Below the pieces are notes generated by a model, which was not told the origin of the DNA, searched no databases, and saw only the letters and a program-made list of their open reading frames with translations. A stretch of 64,000 nt of DNA from Mycobacterium sp. IS-836 (lineage in GTDB: Bacteria > Actinomycetota > Actinomycetes > Mycobacteriales > Mycobacteriaceae): contig NZ_MBEU01000062.1 of NCBI RefSeq assembly GCF_001954275.1, forward strand, positions 145,958 to 209,957, read 5' to 3'. Shown one piece after another: positions 52,472 to 62,122 of this stretch. Each line of letters starts with the position of its first letter. Position 1 is the first letter of the stretch. The translations under genes and the position numbers were made by a program.

Positions 52472-53140
52472 ATGACCGCGGCATTGGCCTCCGAAAACCG
52501 CGCTGAGCAGCTGGAATCGCTGCGCCGGCGGATGGCTGAGATGTCGGGGCGGGCCGTCGCCCCCGCCGACGACCTGCTGCCGGACTCCGAGTCCCGGCTG
52601 GCAACCCCACGGTGGCTCGCGGAGTTGCTGCAAGTCCAGATACCGAGGGGAACGGTGGCGGTGCTGTCGGGGGCGCGGTCACTGCTCTTGGGCATGGTCG
52701 CCGCGGTGACGGCGGCCGGGGGCAACGTGGCCATCGTCGGCCAGCCGGACATCGGACTGCTGGCCGCCGCGGAGATGGGGGCGGACCTGAGCCGGCTCGC
52801 GGTGATACCGGATCCCGGGACCGATCCGGTGGAGGTGGCCGCGGTACTCATCGACGGCATGGATTTGGTGGTACTCGGTCTGGGCGGGCGCCGGGTGCCG
52901 TATACCCGCGCGCGGGCGGTGGTGGCGCGGGCCCGCAGCAGGGGGTGCACCCTGCTGGTCACCGACGGCGATTGGCAAGGGGCGCCGACGCGGCTTGCGG
53001 CCCGGGTTTGCGGCTACGAGACCACTTCGGCTTCTCCAGGGGCTCCCGCCCCTGGATTCGGACGCATCAGCGGGGTGCGGCTGCAGGTCAGCGGCGTATG
53101 TGCGGGCAGACGGGTGAGCGGCCGAGCGCGAGCCGGGTGA
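52472..53140 (+). CDS. imuA': mutasome accessory protein ImuA'
   Basis: ImuA' is the RecA-fold accessory factor of the mycobacterial mutasome (ImuA'-ImuB-DnaE2), which performs mutagenic translesion synthesis. The 222-residue protein starts at ATG 52472, behind the LexA box and with GGAGG (AGGAGG-like) upstream. It opens [20 protein letters not shown] and has the degenerate RecA-like core with [40 protein letters not shown] and [20 protein letters not shown], and a C-terminus rich in Gly, Pro and Arg. It is followed by imuB after six bases, so they form an operon. Confidence 0.9.
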   Translation: MTAALASENRAEQLESLRRRMAEMSGRAVAPADDLLPDSESRLATPRWLAELLQVQIPRGTVAVLSGARSLLLGMVAAVTAAGGNVAIVGQPDIGLLAAAEMGADLSRLAVIPDPGTDPVEVAAVLIDGMDLVVLGLGGRRVPYTRARAVVARARSRGCTLLVTDGDWQGAPTRLAARVCGYETTSASPGAPAPGFGRISGVRLQVSGVCAGRRVSGRARAG

Positions 53141-53146
53141 AGTCGG

Positions 53147-54730
53147 GTGGCTACTTCCGGTCCGGGTTCCGGTCCCGGTTCTCGGGTGCTGGCGATCTGG
53201 TGCATGGACTGGCCCGCGGTCGCGGCGGCGGCAGCGGCGGACCTGCCCGCTACTGCTCCCATTGCGGTCACGTTGGCCAATCGGGTGATCGCCTGTTCGT
53301 CGGCCGCTCGTGCGGTGGGAGTGCGCCGAGGGCTGCGACGCCGCGAGGCCGCGGCCCGGTGTCCGCAACTGCACGTCGCGACCGCCGACGCCGACCGCGA
53401 CGCCCGCTTCTTCGAAGGGGTGATCGCGGCGGTGGACGATCTGGTGCCCCGCGCCGAGGTGCTGCGTCCCGGCCTCCTGGTGTTGCCGGTGCGTGGGGCG
53501 GCCCGCTATTTCGGGTCCGAGGAGAAGGCCGCCGAGCGGCTGATCGACGCGGTGGCCGCGGCCGGCGCCGAGTGTCAGGTCGGGATCGCCGACCAGTTGT
53601 CCACCGCGGTCTTCGCCGCGCGCGCGGGTCGGATCGTGGAACCGGGAGGCGACGCGAAGTTCCTGTCGGTGCTCTCGATCAGGCAGCTGGCCACCGAGCC
53701 GAGCCTGTCGGGTCCGGGGCGAGAAGAGCTGACGGATCTGTTGTGGCGGATGGGGATTCGCACCATCGGGCAGTTCGCCGCGCTGTCCCGCACCGACGTG
53801 GCCTCCAGGTTCGGCGCCGACGGGGTGACCGCACACCGGTTCGCCCGCGGCGAACCCGAGCGGGGTCCGTCCGGGCGGGAGCCGCCACAGGAACTCGAGG
53901 CCGTCCTGGACTGCGATCCACCGATCGACCGGGTCGATGCCGCGGCATTCGCCGGACGCTCGCTGGCCGGCACGCTGCACCAGATGCTGATGGCCGCCGG
54001 AGTGGGATGCACCCGGCTGGCCATCCACGCCGTCACCGCCAACGGCGAAGAGCTGCAACGGGTGTGGCGGTGCGCCGAGCCGCTGACCGAGGACGCCACC
54101 GCCGACCGGGTCCGCTGGCAGCTGGACGGGTGGTTGAGCAACCGGACCGCGCAGGACCGGCCCACGGCGGCGGTGACGTTGTTGCGGCTGCAGGCGGTGG
54201 AGGTGGTGTCCGCCGAGGCGCTGCAATTGCCGCTATGGGGCGGCCTCGGCGAGGAGGACCGGCTGCGGGCCCGCCGGGCGCTGGTGCGGGTGCAGGGCCT
54301 GCTCGGCCCGGAGGCGGTGCGGGTGCCGGTCCTGTCCGGCGGCCGCGGGCCCGCCGAACGCATCACGCTGACCCCGCTGGGTGATGAGCCGGTGCCGCAC
54401 GCCGACCCTGGCCTGCCGTGGCCCGGGCAACTGCCCGAGCCGTCGCCGGCGGTCTTGCTCGACGACCCGGTGGAATTGCTTGACGCCCAAGGCAATCCGA
54501 TACGGGTGACGGGCCGGGGGCTGTTCTCGGCCGACCCCGCCCGGCTGACCGTGCGCGCTCGAGACGAGCGGCTGAGTTGGTGGGCCGGGCCGTGGCCGGT
54601 CGACGAGCGGTGGTGGGATCCCGACGCCAAGGGCCGCGCCGCCCGCGCACAGGTCTTGCTGGAGGACGAGCGAGCGTTTCTGCTGTGCTACCGCCAGCGG
54701 CGCTGGTATCTCGAGGGGAGTTACGAGTGA
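53147..54730 (+). CDS. imuB: Y-family polymerase homologue ImuB
   Basis: ImuB is a catalytically inactive Y-family polymerase relative that recruits ImuA' and DnaE2 to the beta clamp. The 527-residue protein has the same length as M. tuberculosis ImuB. It starts at GTG 53147 and has LAIWCMDWPAVAAAAAADLP, where the polymerase acidic residues are altered, then CSSAARAVGVRRGLRRREAA, and the helix-hairpin-helix area IRTIGQFAALSRTDVASRFG. The clamp-binding motif QLPLWG lies near residue 360. The C-terminus ends in RQRRWYLEGSYE, the family terminal. The third partner DnaE2 is elsewhere. Confidence 0.93.
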   Translation: MATSGPGSGPGSRVLAIWCMDWPAVAAAAAADLPATAPIAVTLANRVIACSSAARAVGVRRGLRRREAAARCPQLHVATADADRDARFFEGVIAAVDDLVPRAEVLRPGLLVLPVRGAARYFGSEEKAAERLIDAVAAAGAECQVGIADQLSTAVFAARAGRIVEPGGDAKFLSVLSIRQLATEPSLSGPGREELTDLLWRMGIRTIGQFAALSRTDVASRFGADGVTAHRFARGEPERGPSGREPPQELEAVLDCDPPIDRVDAAAFAGRSLAGTLHQMLMAAGVGCTRLAIHAVTANGEELQRVWRCAEPLTEDATADRVRWQLDGWLSNRTAQDRPTAAVTLLRLQAVEVVSAEALQLPLWGGLGEEDRLRARRALVRVQGLLGPEAVRVPVLSGGRGPAERITLTPLGDEPVPHADPGLPWPGQLPEPSPAVLLDDPVELLDAQGNPIRVTGRGLFSADPARLTVRARDERLSWWAGPWPVDERWWDPDAKGRAARAQVLLEDERAFLLCYRQRRWYLEGSYE

Positions 54731-54736
54731 CGGTGC

Positions 54737-55891
54737 TTATCCGGTGGGCCGCAACGCGTCCGGCGTCAGGTCCTTCAGCGAGGGGTACCCGTCGACGGCC
54801 ATGATCAGATCCGCTTCGGCCAGCAGCGAGCGCAGCACGTGCACCACACCGTCGACACCGCCGAGCGCCAGGCCGTAGGCGTAGGGACGGCCGATCCCCA
54901 CCGCGGTCGCGCCCATCGCCAGGGCTTTGATGATGTCGGCGCCGCTGCGGACGCCCGAGTCGAAGAGCACCGGCATCCCGTCGGCGGCTTCCAGCACGCC
55001 GGGCAGGCAATCCAAGCAGGGCAGCCCGCCGTTGGCCTGCCGGCCGCCGTGGTTGGAACAGTAAATGCCATCCACACCAATGTCTTTGGCGCGCCGGACA
55101 TCGTCGGGATGACAGATGCCCTTCACCATCAGCGGCAGCGCGGTCTCCGACCGCAGCCACTCCAGGTCGCTCCACCGGAACGGGCCACCGAAAATCGGCA
55201 ACTTGCGCACCGCCGCCTCGGTGGCGTCCTCGCCCGGTTGCAGGCCGGCGCGGAACACCGGATCGGAGGTGTAGTTGGCCAGACACCCACTTGGCACCTG
55301 AGGGTAGTTCCCGGCGCTCAGGTCGCGCGGGCGCCACCCGGTGACCCAGGTGTCCAGAGTGACCGCGATGGCCTTGAAGCCGCACGCCTCGGCGCGATGC
55401 ACCAGGCTGGCGGCCATCTCACGGTCCGGCGGGGTGTACAGCTGGAAAAAGCTTGGGGTATCGCCGAGTTCGCGCACGACGTCTTCCATAGGGTCGGACG
55501 TGAGGGTTCCCACAAAGAACGGCACACCCGTGCGCGCGGACGCCCGGGCCGCGGCCAGGTCGCCGTGGCCGTCCTGGGCGCAGACCCCGAGAACCCCGAT
55601 CGGCGCCATGAAGATCGGGGACGGCAGGGTGAGGCCGAACAATTCGACGGACATGTCGCGCTCCTCGGGGGCGATGCCCATGCGGGGGAACAGGCCCCAT
55701 CGTTTGAAGGCCTCGGCGTTTGCCCGCTGAGTGTGCTCGTCGCCGGCGCCACCGGCGACGTAACCCAGCACCTTCGGAGGCATCGCGGCGGCCGCCTTGG
55801 CCTCCAGGTCGGCGAACTTGATGGGGTAGGGCGGCTGGCGGCCCGCCTGGCCTTGATCGTAAAGCTCGTTCTGATATTCGGCGAAAGCCAT
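54737..55891 (-). CDS. FMN-dependent alpha-hydroxy acid oxidase, lactate 2-monooxygenase-like
   Basis: I chose ATG 55891 (MAFAEYQNELYDQGQAGRQP) because the frame continues far beyond into the neighbour; this gives 384 residues. Lactate 2-monooxygenase of M. smegmatis, as I recall it (about 394 residues), shares YVAGGAGDEHTQRANAEAFK, FMAPIGVLGVCAQDGHGDLA, QLYTPPDREMA and GIYCSNHGGRQANGGLPCLD with this protein. The last holds the active-site His and Arg, near residue 278. The enzyme oxidises L-lactate to acetate and CO2 (or related hydroxy acids). It is 14 bases after the D-lactate dehydrogenase-like gene, so both are probably one operon for lactate use. Confidence 0.88.
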   Translation of the reverse strand: MAFAEYQNELYDQGQAGRQPPYPIKFADLEAKAAAAMPPKVLGYVAGGAGDEHTQRANAEAFKRWGLFPRMGIAPEERDMSVELFGLTLPSPIFMAPIGVLGVCAQDGHGDLAAARASARTGVPFFVGTLTSDPMEDVVRELGDTPSFFQLYTPPDREMAASLVHRAEACGFKAIAVTLDTWVTGWRPRDLSAGNYPQVPSGCLANYTSDPVFRAGLQPGEDATEAAVRKLPIFGGPFRWSDLEWLRSETALPLMVKGICHPDDVRRAKDIGVDGIYCSNHGGRQANGGLPCLDCLPGVLEAADGMPVLFDSGVRSGADIIKALAMGATAVGIGRPYAYGLALGGVDGVVHVLRSLLAEADLIMAVDGYPSLKDLTPDALRPTG

Positions 55892-55905
55892 GGGCGGATT
55901 CCTTC

Positions 55906-58900
55906 CTAATCGCTTGTGGGCCAGATCTTTCGCGTCAACAGCGCACCGGCCGCCGCGGCCGCGCCCAGGACCACCGCCGGAATGGCCACCCGGGCAACGC
56001 GCGTCCGCGGGTCCGGTCGGGGCCGCTCCGGGGGAGCGGCCGAGCGGATGTCGGCCGAGCCGTTCGCCATGGCCATGAGCTGACCCAGGTGCAGCGCGTT
56101 GGCCTCCCCGGAGTCGCCGATCTGCGTCTGGCAGGAAAACCCATTGGCCACCACCAGGGCGTCCGGATTCTTCCGGATCGCCGGCAGCAGCGCCTGCTCG
56201 CCGCAGTCGAGCGAAATCTGGTACTTGCCCTGCTCGAATCCCCACGAGCCGGCCAGCCCGCAGCATCCGCCGGAGACCGGTTCGACGTCGAGGCCCATCT
56301 TCTCGAGCACCTTTTCGTCGGCGTCGACACCGCCGGTGGCGCGCTGGTGGCAGTGACCCCACAACAGGACCCGCCCGGCGGAAACCTTGGGTGGCTCGAT
56401 GTCGAACGAAGTGAGGAACTCGGCAAAGTGATAGCTGTTGCGCGCCAACCGGTCCGCGTCATCGTCGTACGGCATCAGCTTCTTGAGTTCGTCCTTGAAG
56501 ACGGCCAGGCAGCTCGGTTCCATCCCGACAACCGGTGTGCCGGCGCGTATTTCGTCGCGCAACCGGTCCAGGACATGGGTCAGGTAGTGCTGCGCGGCGT
56601 CGAGGAAGCCGTAGTCGTACAACGGGCGACCGCAGCAGATGTGGCCCATCGGCATGACGACCCGCCAGCCGGCGGCCTCGATCGCTTCGACGCACGCCAC
56701 GCCGACGTCGGTGTGCAGGCGGTTGTTGAAGGTGTCGGGGAATAGGACCACCCGCCGGCCGCCTGCATTGACGACCGGACGCGCGGCGAACCACTGCTGC
56801 AGCGTCATCGGTGCGAAGGTGGGTAGCGGCCGGCGCCGGTCAATTCCGCCCAGCGCCTTGGCGATTCGCGAGAGGCCCGGCGTCTGGGTGGCGAGGTTTG
56901 CCAGCTCCGGCATCGCGCTGGCCAACCGGGCGGCCTGGTCGATGAACCCGAACGCGTAGGCATAGCGCGGCCGCCAGCGGCGCAGCGACCGGAAGTGGTG
57001 GTAGAGGAATTCGGCCTTGTAGGTGGGAATGTCCACGTTGACCGGGCAGTCGCTGGTGCAGCCCTTGCACGCCAGGCAAAGATCCAGCGCGTCGGCCACC
57101 TCGTTGGACTGCCAGCCGTCGGTGATCACCTCGCCGCGCAGCATTTCGAACAGCAGCCGCGCCCGACCCCGGGTCGAGTGCTTCTCCTCCCGAGTGACCT
57201 GGTAGCTCGGGCACATGGTGGTGGTCGCCTCGGGCACTCGGCACTCGCCGACCCCGACGCAGCGCAGCGCCGCGTGCGAGAAGTCGCCGTCGTCCTCGGA
57301 GTAGGCGAATTTCACCCGCGGCCGCGGCGGGTTGTAGTCGGTGCCCAGCTTGAGGTTCTCGTCGAAGCGATACGCGTCGATCACCTTGCCCGGGTTCATC
57401 TTCCACTCGGGATCCCAGATCAGCTTGAACTTGCGCATCGCCTCGATCAGCCGCGGGCTGTACTGCTTGCCGAGCAACTCGGCGCGCTGTTGACCGTCGC
57501 CGTGTTCGCCGGACATCGAGCCGCCGTAGGACGCCACCAGGTCCCCGGCCGCTTCGAGGAAGTGCCGGTAGGTGCGCAGCCCATCGGTGTGCCGCAGGTC
57601 GAAACTGATCCGGGAGTGAATGCAGCCCTCGCCCAGGTGCCCGTACATGGCGCCACGCAGGTCGTGGTCGGCGTAAAGGCGCTGTAGATCGCGCAGGTAG
57701 TCGCCGACCCGCGCGGGCGGCACGGCCGAGTCCTCCCACCCGGGCCAGTGATCGCCGCTGTCGGCCGGGAACGCCGTCGACCCCAGGCCGGCCTCGCGGA
57801 TCGCCCACAGTTCCTCGCTGTTCCCGCCGTCCTGCTTGCTGCGCGACAGCACGATGCGATCGTCGTCGTAGCCCTGCTTCTTGCGCAGCCAGCCCGCGAA
57901 TTCCTCGGCGCGGCGCAGTGATTCGCCCGGCTCGTCGGACCCGAACTGCACGAACAGCCACGCCCCGGTGGACTTGGGCCGGGGCAGGGCCGCCCGGCCC
58001 GCGGAGTTGACGTCGGTCAGCTCCTGGTTGTGGACCAGCAGGTGGTCGACCGCCTCGAGACCGATCGGCTTCCATGCCATGATCTCCGGCACCGCGTCGC
58101 CGGCCTCGCCGATCGAGTCGTACTGGACGACGACCAGGGTGCGGTGGTTCATCGCCGGGGTGAGCATGACGGTGGCCGTCAGCGCGACCGCGCAGGTGCT
58201 CTCCGTGCCCACCAAGGCCCGCGCGACGTTGAAGCCGTTCTCGGGCAGCAGCTCGTCGAGGTTATAGCCGGACACTCGCCGCGGCAGCTCGTCGACGGAA
58301 GGAAAGCCCTTGCGGATGTCCTCGGCGTACTCGTCGCGCAAATCCCTTAGGGCCGCATAGATTTCGCCCTTGCGGCCGCCGGCGGCGATGATGGCGTCGA
58401 GGTTTTTCTCCTCGTCGACGCCGACGGTGAACCGCGCCCCGTCATAGGTGACGATGTCCAGCTCGTGGGTGTTGTCGGAGGTGCGCGGTCCGGGGCCGTA
58501 CAGGTGCGACTGGATCGAGTGCACCCCGCACGAGTTGTTGCCGATGTTGCCGCCGAGCGTGCACCGCGAGTGCGACGACGGGTCGGGGCCGAACACCAAC
58601 CCGTGTTCGCCGGTGGCCTTGTTGAGTTGTTCGTTGATCACGCCGGTCTGCACCGTGGCCAGCCGGCGCGCCGGGTCGATGTCGATGATGTCGGTGAGGT
58701 ACTTCGAAAAGTCGATCACCACAGCCACGTTGACGGTTTCGCCCGACAGGCTGGTTCCGCCGCCGCGGCACAGGACCGGGGCGTGGTAGGCGTGGGCCGC
58801 CCGGACCGTCTGCACGACGTCCTCCAGCGTTTTGGGCACCACCACCCCGATCGGCACCTGCCTGAAATTGGACGCGTCGTTGGCGTACATCGCCAGCGTG

Positions 58901-59055
58901 GCGGTGTCGAAGCGCACTTCGCCGGTGACGTGCCGGCGCAGTTGGTTCTCCAGGCCGGTGACGTTGATCTTGTCGACAGCGGCCATTCCGGCGACGAACC
59001 GCGCGTCCGGGCGGGCGGGGATCGTCCGCACCTCGTCGGCCCTGAGCAGGTTCAT
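55906..59055 (-). CDS. FAD/[4Fe-4S] D-lactate dehydrogenase-like oxidoreductase, membrane-anchored
   Basis: This 1049-residue flavoprotein starts at ATG 59055. From the N-terminus it has an FAD-binding PCMH domain (RGGGTSLSGETVNVAVVIDF, LGGNIGNNSCGVHSIQSHLY), an FAD-oxidase C domain (MYGHLGEGCIHSRISFDLRH, SYGGSMSGEHGDGQQRAELL), a ferredoxin part with CLACKGCTSDCPVNVDIPT near residue 660, and CCG-type domains (MGHICCGRPLYDYG; GGCCGLAGSWGFEQ). A C-terminal hydrophobic helix (AIPAVVLGAAAAAGALLTR) anchors it. It is the Dld-II/glycolate-oxidase type that passes electrons from D-lactate to the chain. Paired with a lactate 2-monooxygenase gene, which suggests use of both lactate isomers. Confidence 0.9.
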   Translation of the reverse strand: MNLLRADEVRTIPARPDARFVAGMAAVDKINVTGLENQLRRHVTGEVRFDTATLAMYANDASNFRQVPIGVVVPKTLEDVVQTVRAAHAYHAPVLCRGGGTSLSGETVNVAVVIDFSKYLTDIIDIDPARRLATVQTGVINEQLNKATGEHGLVFGPDPSSHSRCTLGGNIGNNSCGVHSIQSHLYGPGPRTSDNTHELDIVTYDGARFTVGVDEEKNLDAIIAAGGRKGEIYAALRDLRDEYAEDIRKGFPSVDELPRRVSGYNLDELLPENGFNVARALVGTESTCAVALTATVMLTPAMNHRTLVVVQYDSIGEAGDAVPEIMAWKPIGLEAVDHLLVHNQELTDVNSAGRAALPRPKSTGAWLFVQFGSDEPGESLRRAEEFAGWLRKKQGYDDDRIVLSRSKQDGGNSEELWAIREAGLGSTAFPADSGDHWPGWEDSAVPPARVGDYLRDLQRLYADHDLRGAMYGHLGEGCIHSRISFDLRHTDGLRTYRHFLEAAGDLVASYGGSMSGEHGDGQQRAELLGKQYSPRLIEAMRKFKLIWDPEWKMNPGKVIDAYRFDENLKLGTDYNPPRPRVKFAYSEDDGDFSHAALRCVGVGECRVPEATTTMCPSYQVTREEKHSTRGRARLLFEMLRGEVITDGWQSNEVADALDLCLACKGCTSDCPVNVDIPTYKAEFLYHHFRSLRRWRPRYAYAFGFIDQAARLASAMPELANLATQTPGLSRIAKALGGIDRRRPLPTFAPMTLQQWFAARPVVNAGGRRVVLFPDTFNNRLHTDVGVACVEAIEAAGWRVVMPMGHICCGRPLYDYGFLDAAQHYLTHVLDRLRDEIRAGTPVVGMEPSCLAVFKDELKKLMPYDDDADRLARNSYHFAEFLTSFDIEPPKVSAGRVLLWGHCHQRATGGVDADEKVLEKMGLDVEPVSGGCCGLAGSWGFEQGKYQISLDCGEQALLPAIRKNPDALVVANGFSCQTQIGDSGEANALHLGQLMAMANGSADIRSAAPPERPRPDPRTRVARVAIPAVVLGAAAAAGALLTRKIWPTSD

Positions 59056-59199
59056 GATCGCTCCCTTCGGTCCGGACAGCTACCCATAGCAACGATTGCC
59101 GGGGGCCACAATTCGTCGGCTACCCGCGGATATGGCCGTCAAACGGCGCAGACGCTGGTTATCGGGTGTGTCCGGTGGGTGCGCGGGTAGTCATCCAGC

Positions 59200-60312
59200 A
59201 TGGCTTTGCGTGCGAGTTCACCGATCCCCATCGAATCCGTCGAGGCCTCGGCCTACTCGATCCCGACCGACGCGCCGGAGTCCGACGGCACGCTGGAGTG
59301 GGACTCGACGACCCTCGTCCTGGCGAGCGTGCGGGCCGGCGGGCAGGTCGGGGTCGGCTACACGTACGCGGGCACGCCTGTCGTCGATGTGGTGCGCTCC
59401 AAGCTGGCCGGCGTCCTGGACGGCGCGGACGCGTTGCAGCCGCCGGCGCGGTGGGCGCAGATGCAGGAGGCGGTGCGCAACCTCGGCAAGCCGGGGGTGG
59501 TCGCCGAGGCGATTTCGGCGCTCGACATCGCGCTGTGGGATTTGCGCGCTCGCCTGTTGGACGAACCGTTGGTCGTCACGCTCGGCGCAGTCCACGACGC
59601 CACCCCGATCTACGGCAGCGGCGGTTTCACCTCGTACGACAACGACGCCCTGCGCGCGCAGCTGAGCGGCTGGGTCGAGGCCGGCATCCCGCGGGTCAAG
59701 ATGAAGGTGGGCCGCGACCCGGACGCCGACGCCGGTCGGGTCGCGGCGGCCCGGGCGGCGATCGGCGACGACGCGGAGCTGTTCGTGGACGCCAACGGGG
59801 CGTATCACCGCAAGCAGGCGCTGCTGTGGGCCGAGCGCTACGCCGAGTACGACGTGCGGTGGTTCGAAGAACCGGTGTCCTCCGACGATCTCGACGGATT
59901 ACGCCAGCTGTGCGAGCGCGGGCCGGCCGGCATGGACATCGCGGCGGGCGAGTACGGGTACCACCTGCCCTACTTCCAGCACATGCTCGCCGCGGGCGCG
60001 GTCGACTGCCTGCAGGCCGACGTCACCCGGGCCCTCGGCATCACCGGGGTGCTCAAGGTCGCCGCGTTGTGCGACGCGCGGGGCATGGACCTCTCGCTGC
60101 ACTGCGCCCCGCAGATCAGCGCCCAGGTCGGCACCGCCATCTGGCACCTGCGCCACCTCGAGTACTTCCACGACCACGTGCGGATCGAACGGCTCGCGTT
60201 CGACGGGACCATCGGCCCCGAGCCGGGCGGGCTACTGCGCCCGGACCGCACCGCGCCCGGGCACGGGGTGACCGTCAAGGACGCGGATCTCGAGCAGTTC
60301 CGCGTCGCCTGA
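59200..60312 (+). CDS. enolase-superfamily protein (mandelate racemase/muconate cycloisomerase-like)
   Basis: This 370-residue protein starts at ATG 59200. It has an N-terminal capping domain with WDSTTLVLASVRAGGQVGVG and ALDIALWDLRARLLD, and the barrel with the Lys-x-Lys base KMKVG (Lys near 166 and 168), the metal ligands in VDANGAY (Asp near 197), FEEP (Glu near 222) and GEYGY (Glu near 250), and the opposite base LHCAPQ (His near 300). This is the set for racemases and sugar acid dehydratases. The substrate cannot be inferred; the lactate operon nearby suggests a hydroxy acid. Its last 38 bases overlap the end of iunH. Confidence 0.88.
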   Translation: MALRASSPIPIESVEASAYSIPTDAPESDGTLEWDSTTLVLASVRAGGQVGVGYTYAGTPVVDVVRSKLAGVLDGADALQPPARWAQMQEAVRNLGKPGVVAEAISALDIALWDLRARLLDEPLVVTLGAVHDATPIYGSGGFTSYDNDALRAQLSGWVEAGIPRVKMKVGRDPDADAGRVAAARAAIGDDAELFVDANGAYHRKQALLWAERYAEYDVRWFEEPVSSDDLDGLRQLCERGPAGMDIAAGEYGYHLPYFQHMLAAGAVDCLQADVTRALGITGVLKVAALCDARGMDLSLHCAPQISAQVGTAIWHLRHLEYFHDHVRIERLAFDGTIGPEPGGLLRPDRTAPGHGVTVKDADLEQFRVA

Positions 60313-61336
60313 ACTCATCGGTCTCGCGCGCGAACCTGCCGACCCGTGCGATGAACCGGTCGAAAAATTCCTCGGGGTCCACGCCAACACCGATGTGCGC
60401 GTTGGGTTCCCGTCCCCAGCGCGCCGACCAGTCGACGACGGTCATGCCGCGGGTCAGGGTGCCGGCAAGCTCGACGTCGACCGTCGCCGCCCGGGTCGTC
60501 ACCAGCTCCGGCTCCAGCGCGACGGCGGCGGCCAGCGGATCGTGCAGATGCGCCACGTATCCGTGAGCGTGGTCGTGGTGGACCTCGCAGTAGTAGCGCA
60601 GCGCGTCCTCGATCACCCGGATCAGCGGATTCGATGCCGTCGACCGGGTGCCGCGTTCGTCGTCGGCGCTCATCGGCGTGGTGGTCGAGTTCGCCGCGGC
60701 CGCGAGCCGCGCCACCATCTCCGGCGTCATCGCGATGTGCTGGGTGAGATCCAGCCCGCATAGCATCGGAAGGCGTTGCGGATCAAGGGCTTTAGACCAG
60801 GCAGCAAATACCTCGGCCGCGGCCTCCGGGTCCACGCTGATGTTCCATTCGGCCACCGGATTGGTGTTGCCGCGGTAATCGTAGGCCCCGCCCATGATCA
60901 CCAGCCGGCGCAGCAGCGTCGGAAGTGCGGGCTCGGCGCGCAGCGCCAGCGCCAGGTTGGTCAGCGGCGCGGTGGCCACGCCGATCAACTCCCCGGCATG
61001 GGCGTGCGCCGCGCGCACCCAGGCGGTCGCGGAATCGTAGTCGGCGAGCCGGCGGCCGGTCGGCGGCAAGTCGGCGTATCCCATGCCCTTGGGGCCGTGC
61101 GCCTTCCCGGAGCGCAACGGACAACTCAACGGCTGCTGGGCTCCCTTGGACACGGGTATGTCTGTGGCCCCGCACAATTCGAGCAGACCCAGGTTGTTCT
61201 CGCACACCTGATCCACCGCGACGTTGCCGGCCGTCGAGGCGATGCCGATCACATCCGCGTCCGGGCTGGCCAGCAGGTACATCAGCGCCAGCGCATCGTC
61301 GACACCGGTGTCGACATCGACGAAAACGGGCTTCAC
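60275..61336 (-). CDS. iunH: inosine-uridine nucleoside hydrolase
   Basis: IunH cleaves N-ribosidic bonds of nucleosides for purine and pyrimidine salvage. The 353-residue protein starts at ATG 61336 (MKPVFVDVDTGVDDALALMY), and VDTGVDDAL holds the Ca2+-binding aspartates. Other parts are GIASTAGNVAVDQVCENNLG, HAGELIGVATAPLTNLALAL, LVIMGGAYDYRGNTNPVAEW and the motif NISVDPEAAAEVF, DPLAAAVALEPEL. The C-terminus is longer than in M. tuberculosis (308 residues, as I recall). It overlaps the enolase-superfamily gene at 60275-60312, an unusual long convergent overlap. Confidence 0.92.
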   Translation of the reverse strand: MKPVFVDVDTGVDDALALMYLLASPDADVIGIASTAGNVAVDQVCENNLGLLELCGATDIPVSKGAQQPLSCPLRSGKAHGPKGMGYADLPPTGRRLADYDSATAWVRAAHAHAGELIGVATAPLTNLALALRAEPALPTLLRRLVIMGGAYDYRGNTNPVAEWNISVDPEAAAEVFAAWSKALDPQRLPMLCGLDLTQHIAMTPEMVARLAAAANSTTTPMSADDERGTRSTASNPLIRVIEDALRYYCEVHHDHAHGYVAHLHDPLAAAVALEPELVTTRAATVDVELAGTLTRGMTVVDWSARWGREPNAHIGVGVDPEEFFDRFIARVGRFARETDEFRRRGTARDPRP

Positions 61337-61381
61337 CGCGGCAAGGATACCGGGGCGGATGCCGGCCCACTCATGGCCGGC

Positions 61382-62122
61382 TCATGGCCAGCGGGACGCG
61401 AAAGTGATCACCAGGACGTCACGCTGCGCCGGCGCGGGGCCGTCGATCGGCCGGACCGGGGTGACGCCGTGCAGGGTCCGGCGGTCGTCGCCCAGCAGTA
61501 ACGTCCCGGGCTCGGCCAGCGTGGTCGTCAGCAGTCGGCGACCGTCCACGTCGCATACCGAACTCTCGCCGCCGATGGCGTTGCGGCGTCCGATCAGCAG
61601 CGCGCTGACCAGGGTGACGCCGTCGCGGTGCATGCCCTCGGGCGTCGGATGGCCGCCCTCGCCGCTGGATCGGACGCGGAACGGATGCACCTTGACGTTC
61701 CAGTTGACCACGTCGTCCAGAGCCGCCGCCAAGCGGGCCAGCAGCTTGATCACCTTGTGCAGCAAGGGATCCTGGCCGAACGCGTCGGTCAGCGGCTCGA
61801 AGTCGCGACCCCGGTTGATGTAGAGGGGATTGGAGTCGTCCGGCTGCGCGAAGGTGTTGGCGGGCATCCGTTGCGCAACCCCGTCGCGGAACAGGTACTG
61901 CCCGTAGCGGCGTAGCCGCACCACACCGAGCTCCGCCGCGTAGGGGTCGGACACCAGGTCCTCCCAGTGCCGGCCAAAGCGCGTCCAGGCTTCACGGCCC
62001 ACCCCCAGGCTTCGGGTCACATCGAACGACGGGATCAGGGCCGCGCCCGTGCTGGTGAGGTGTTCGGTGGCGACGGCCACCGGGTCGGCGTGCGTGCGCC
62101 GGTCGGAAGTAATCCGGGTCAT
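61382..62122 (-). CDS. 2OG-Fe(II) dioxygenase family protein
   Basis: I chose ATG 62122 (MTRITSDRRTHADPVAVATE), since the frame continues upstream only in the shadow of the neighbouring gene; this gives 246 residues. The iron triad is plausible: MHRDGVTLVSALLI (His-x-Asp near 165) and RTLHGVTPVRPI (distal His). NIFVKVHPF-like NWNVKVHPFRV and RLRRYGQYLF precede. The pattern fits the 2OG-Fe dioxygenase family of L-isoleucine hydroxylase/BsmA type. In M. tuberculosis this place carries cmaA1, which is absent here. Confidence 0.8.
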   Translation of the reverse strand: MTRITSDRRTHADPVAVATEHLTSTGAALIPSFDVTRSLGVGREAWTRFGRHWEDLVSDPYAAELGVVRLRRYGQYLFRDGVAQRMPANTFAQPDDSNPLYINRGRDFEPLTDAFGQDPLLHKVIKLLARLAAALDDVVNWNVKVHPFRVRSSGEGGHPTPEGMHRDGVTLVSALLIGRRNAIGGESSVCDVDGRRLLTTTLAEPGTLLLGDDRRTLHGVTPVRPIDGPAPAQRDVLVITFASRWP

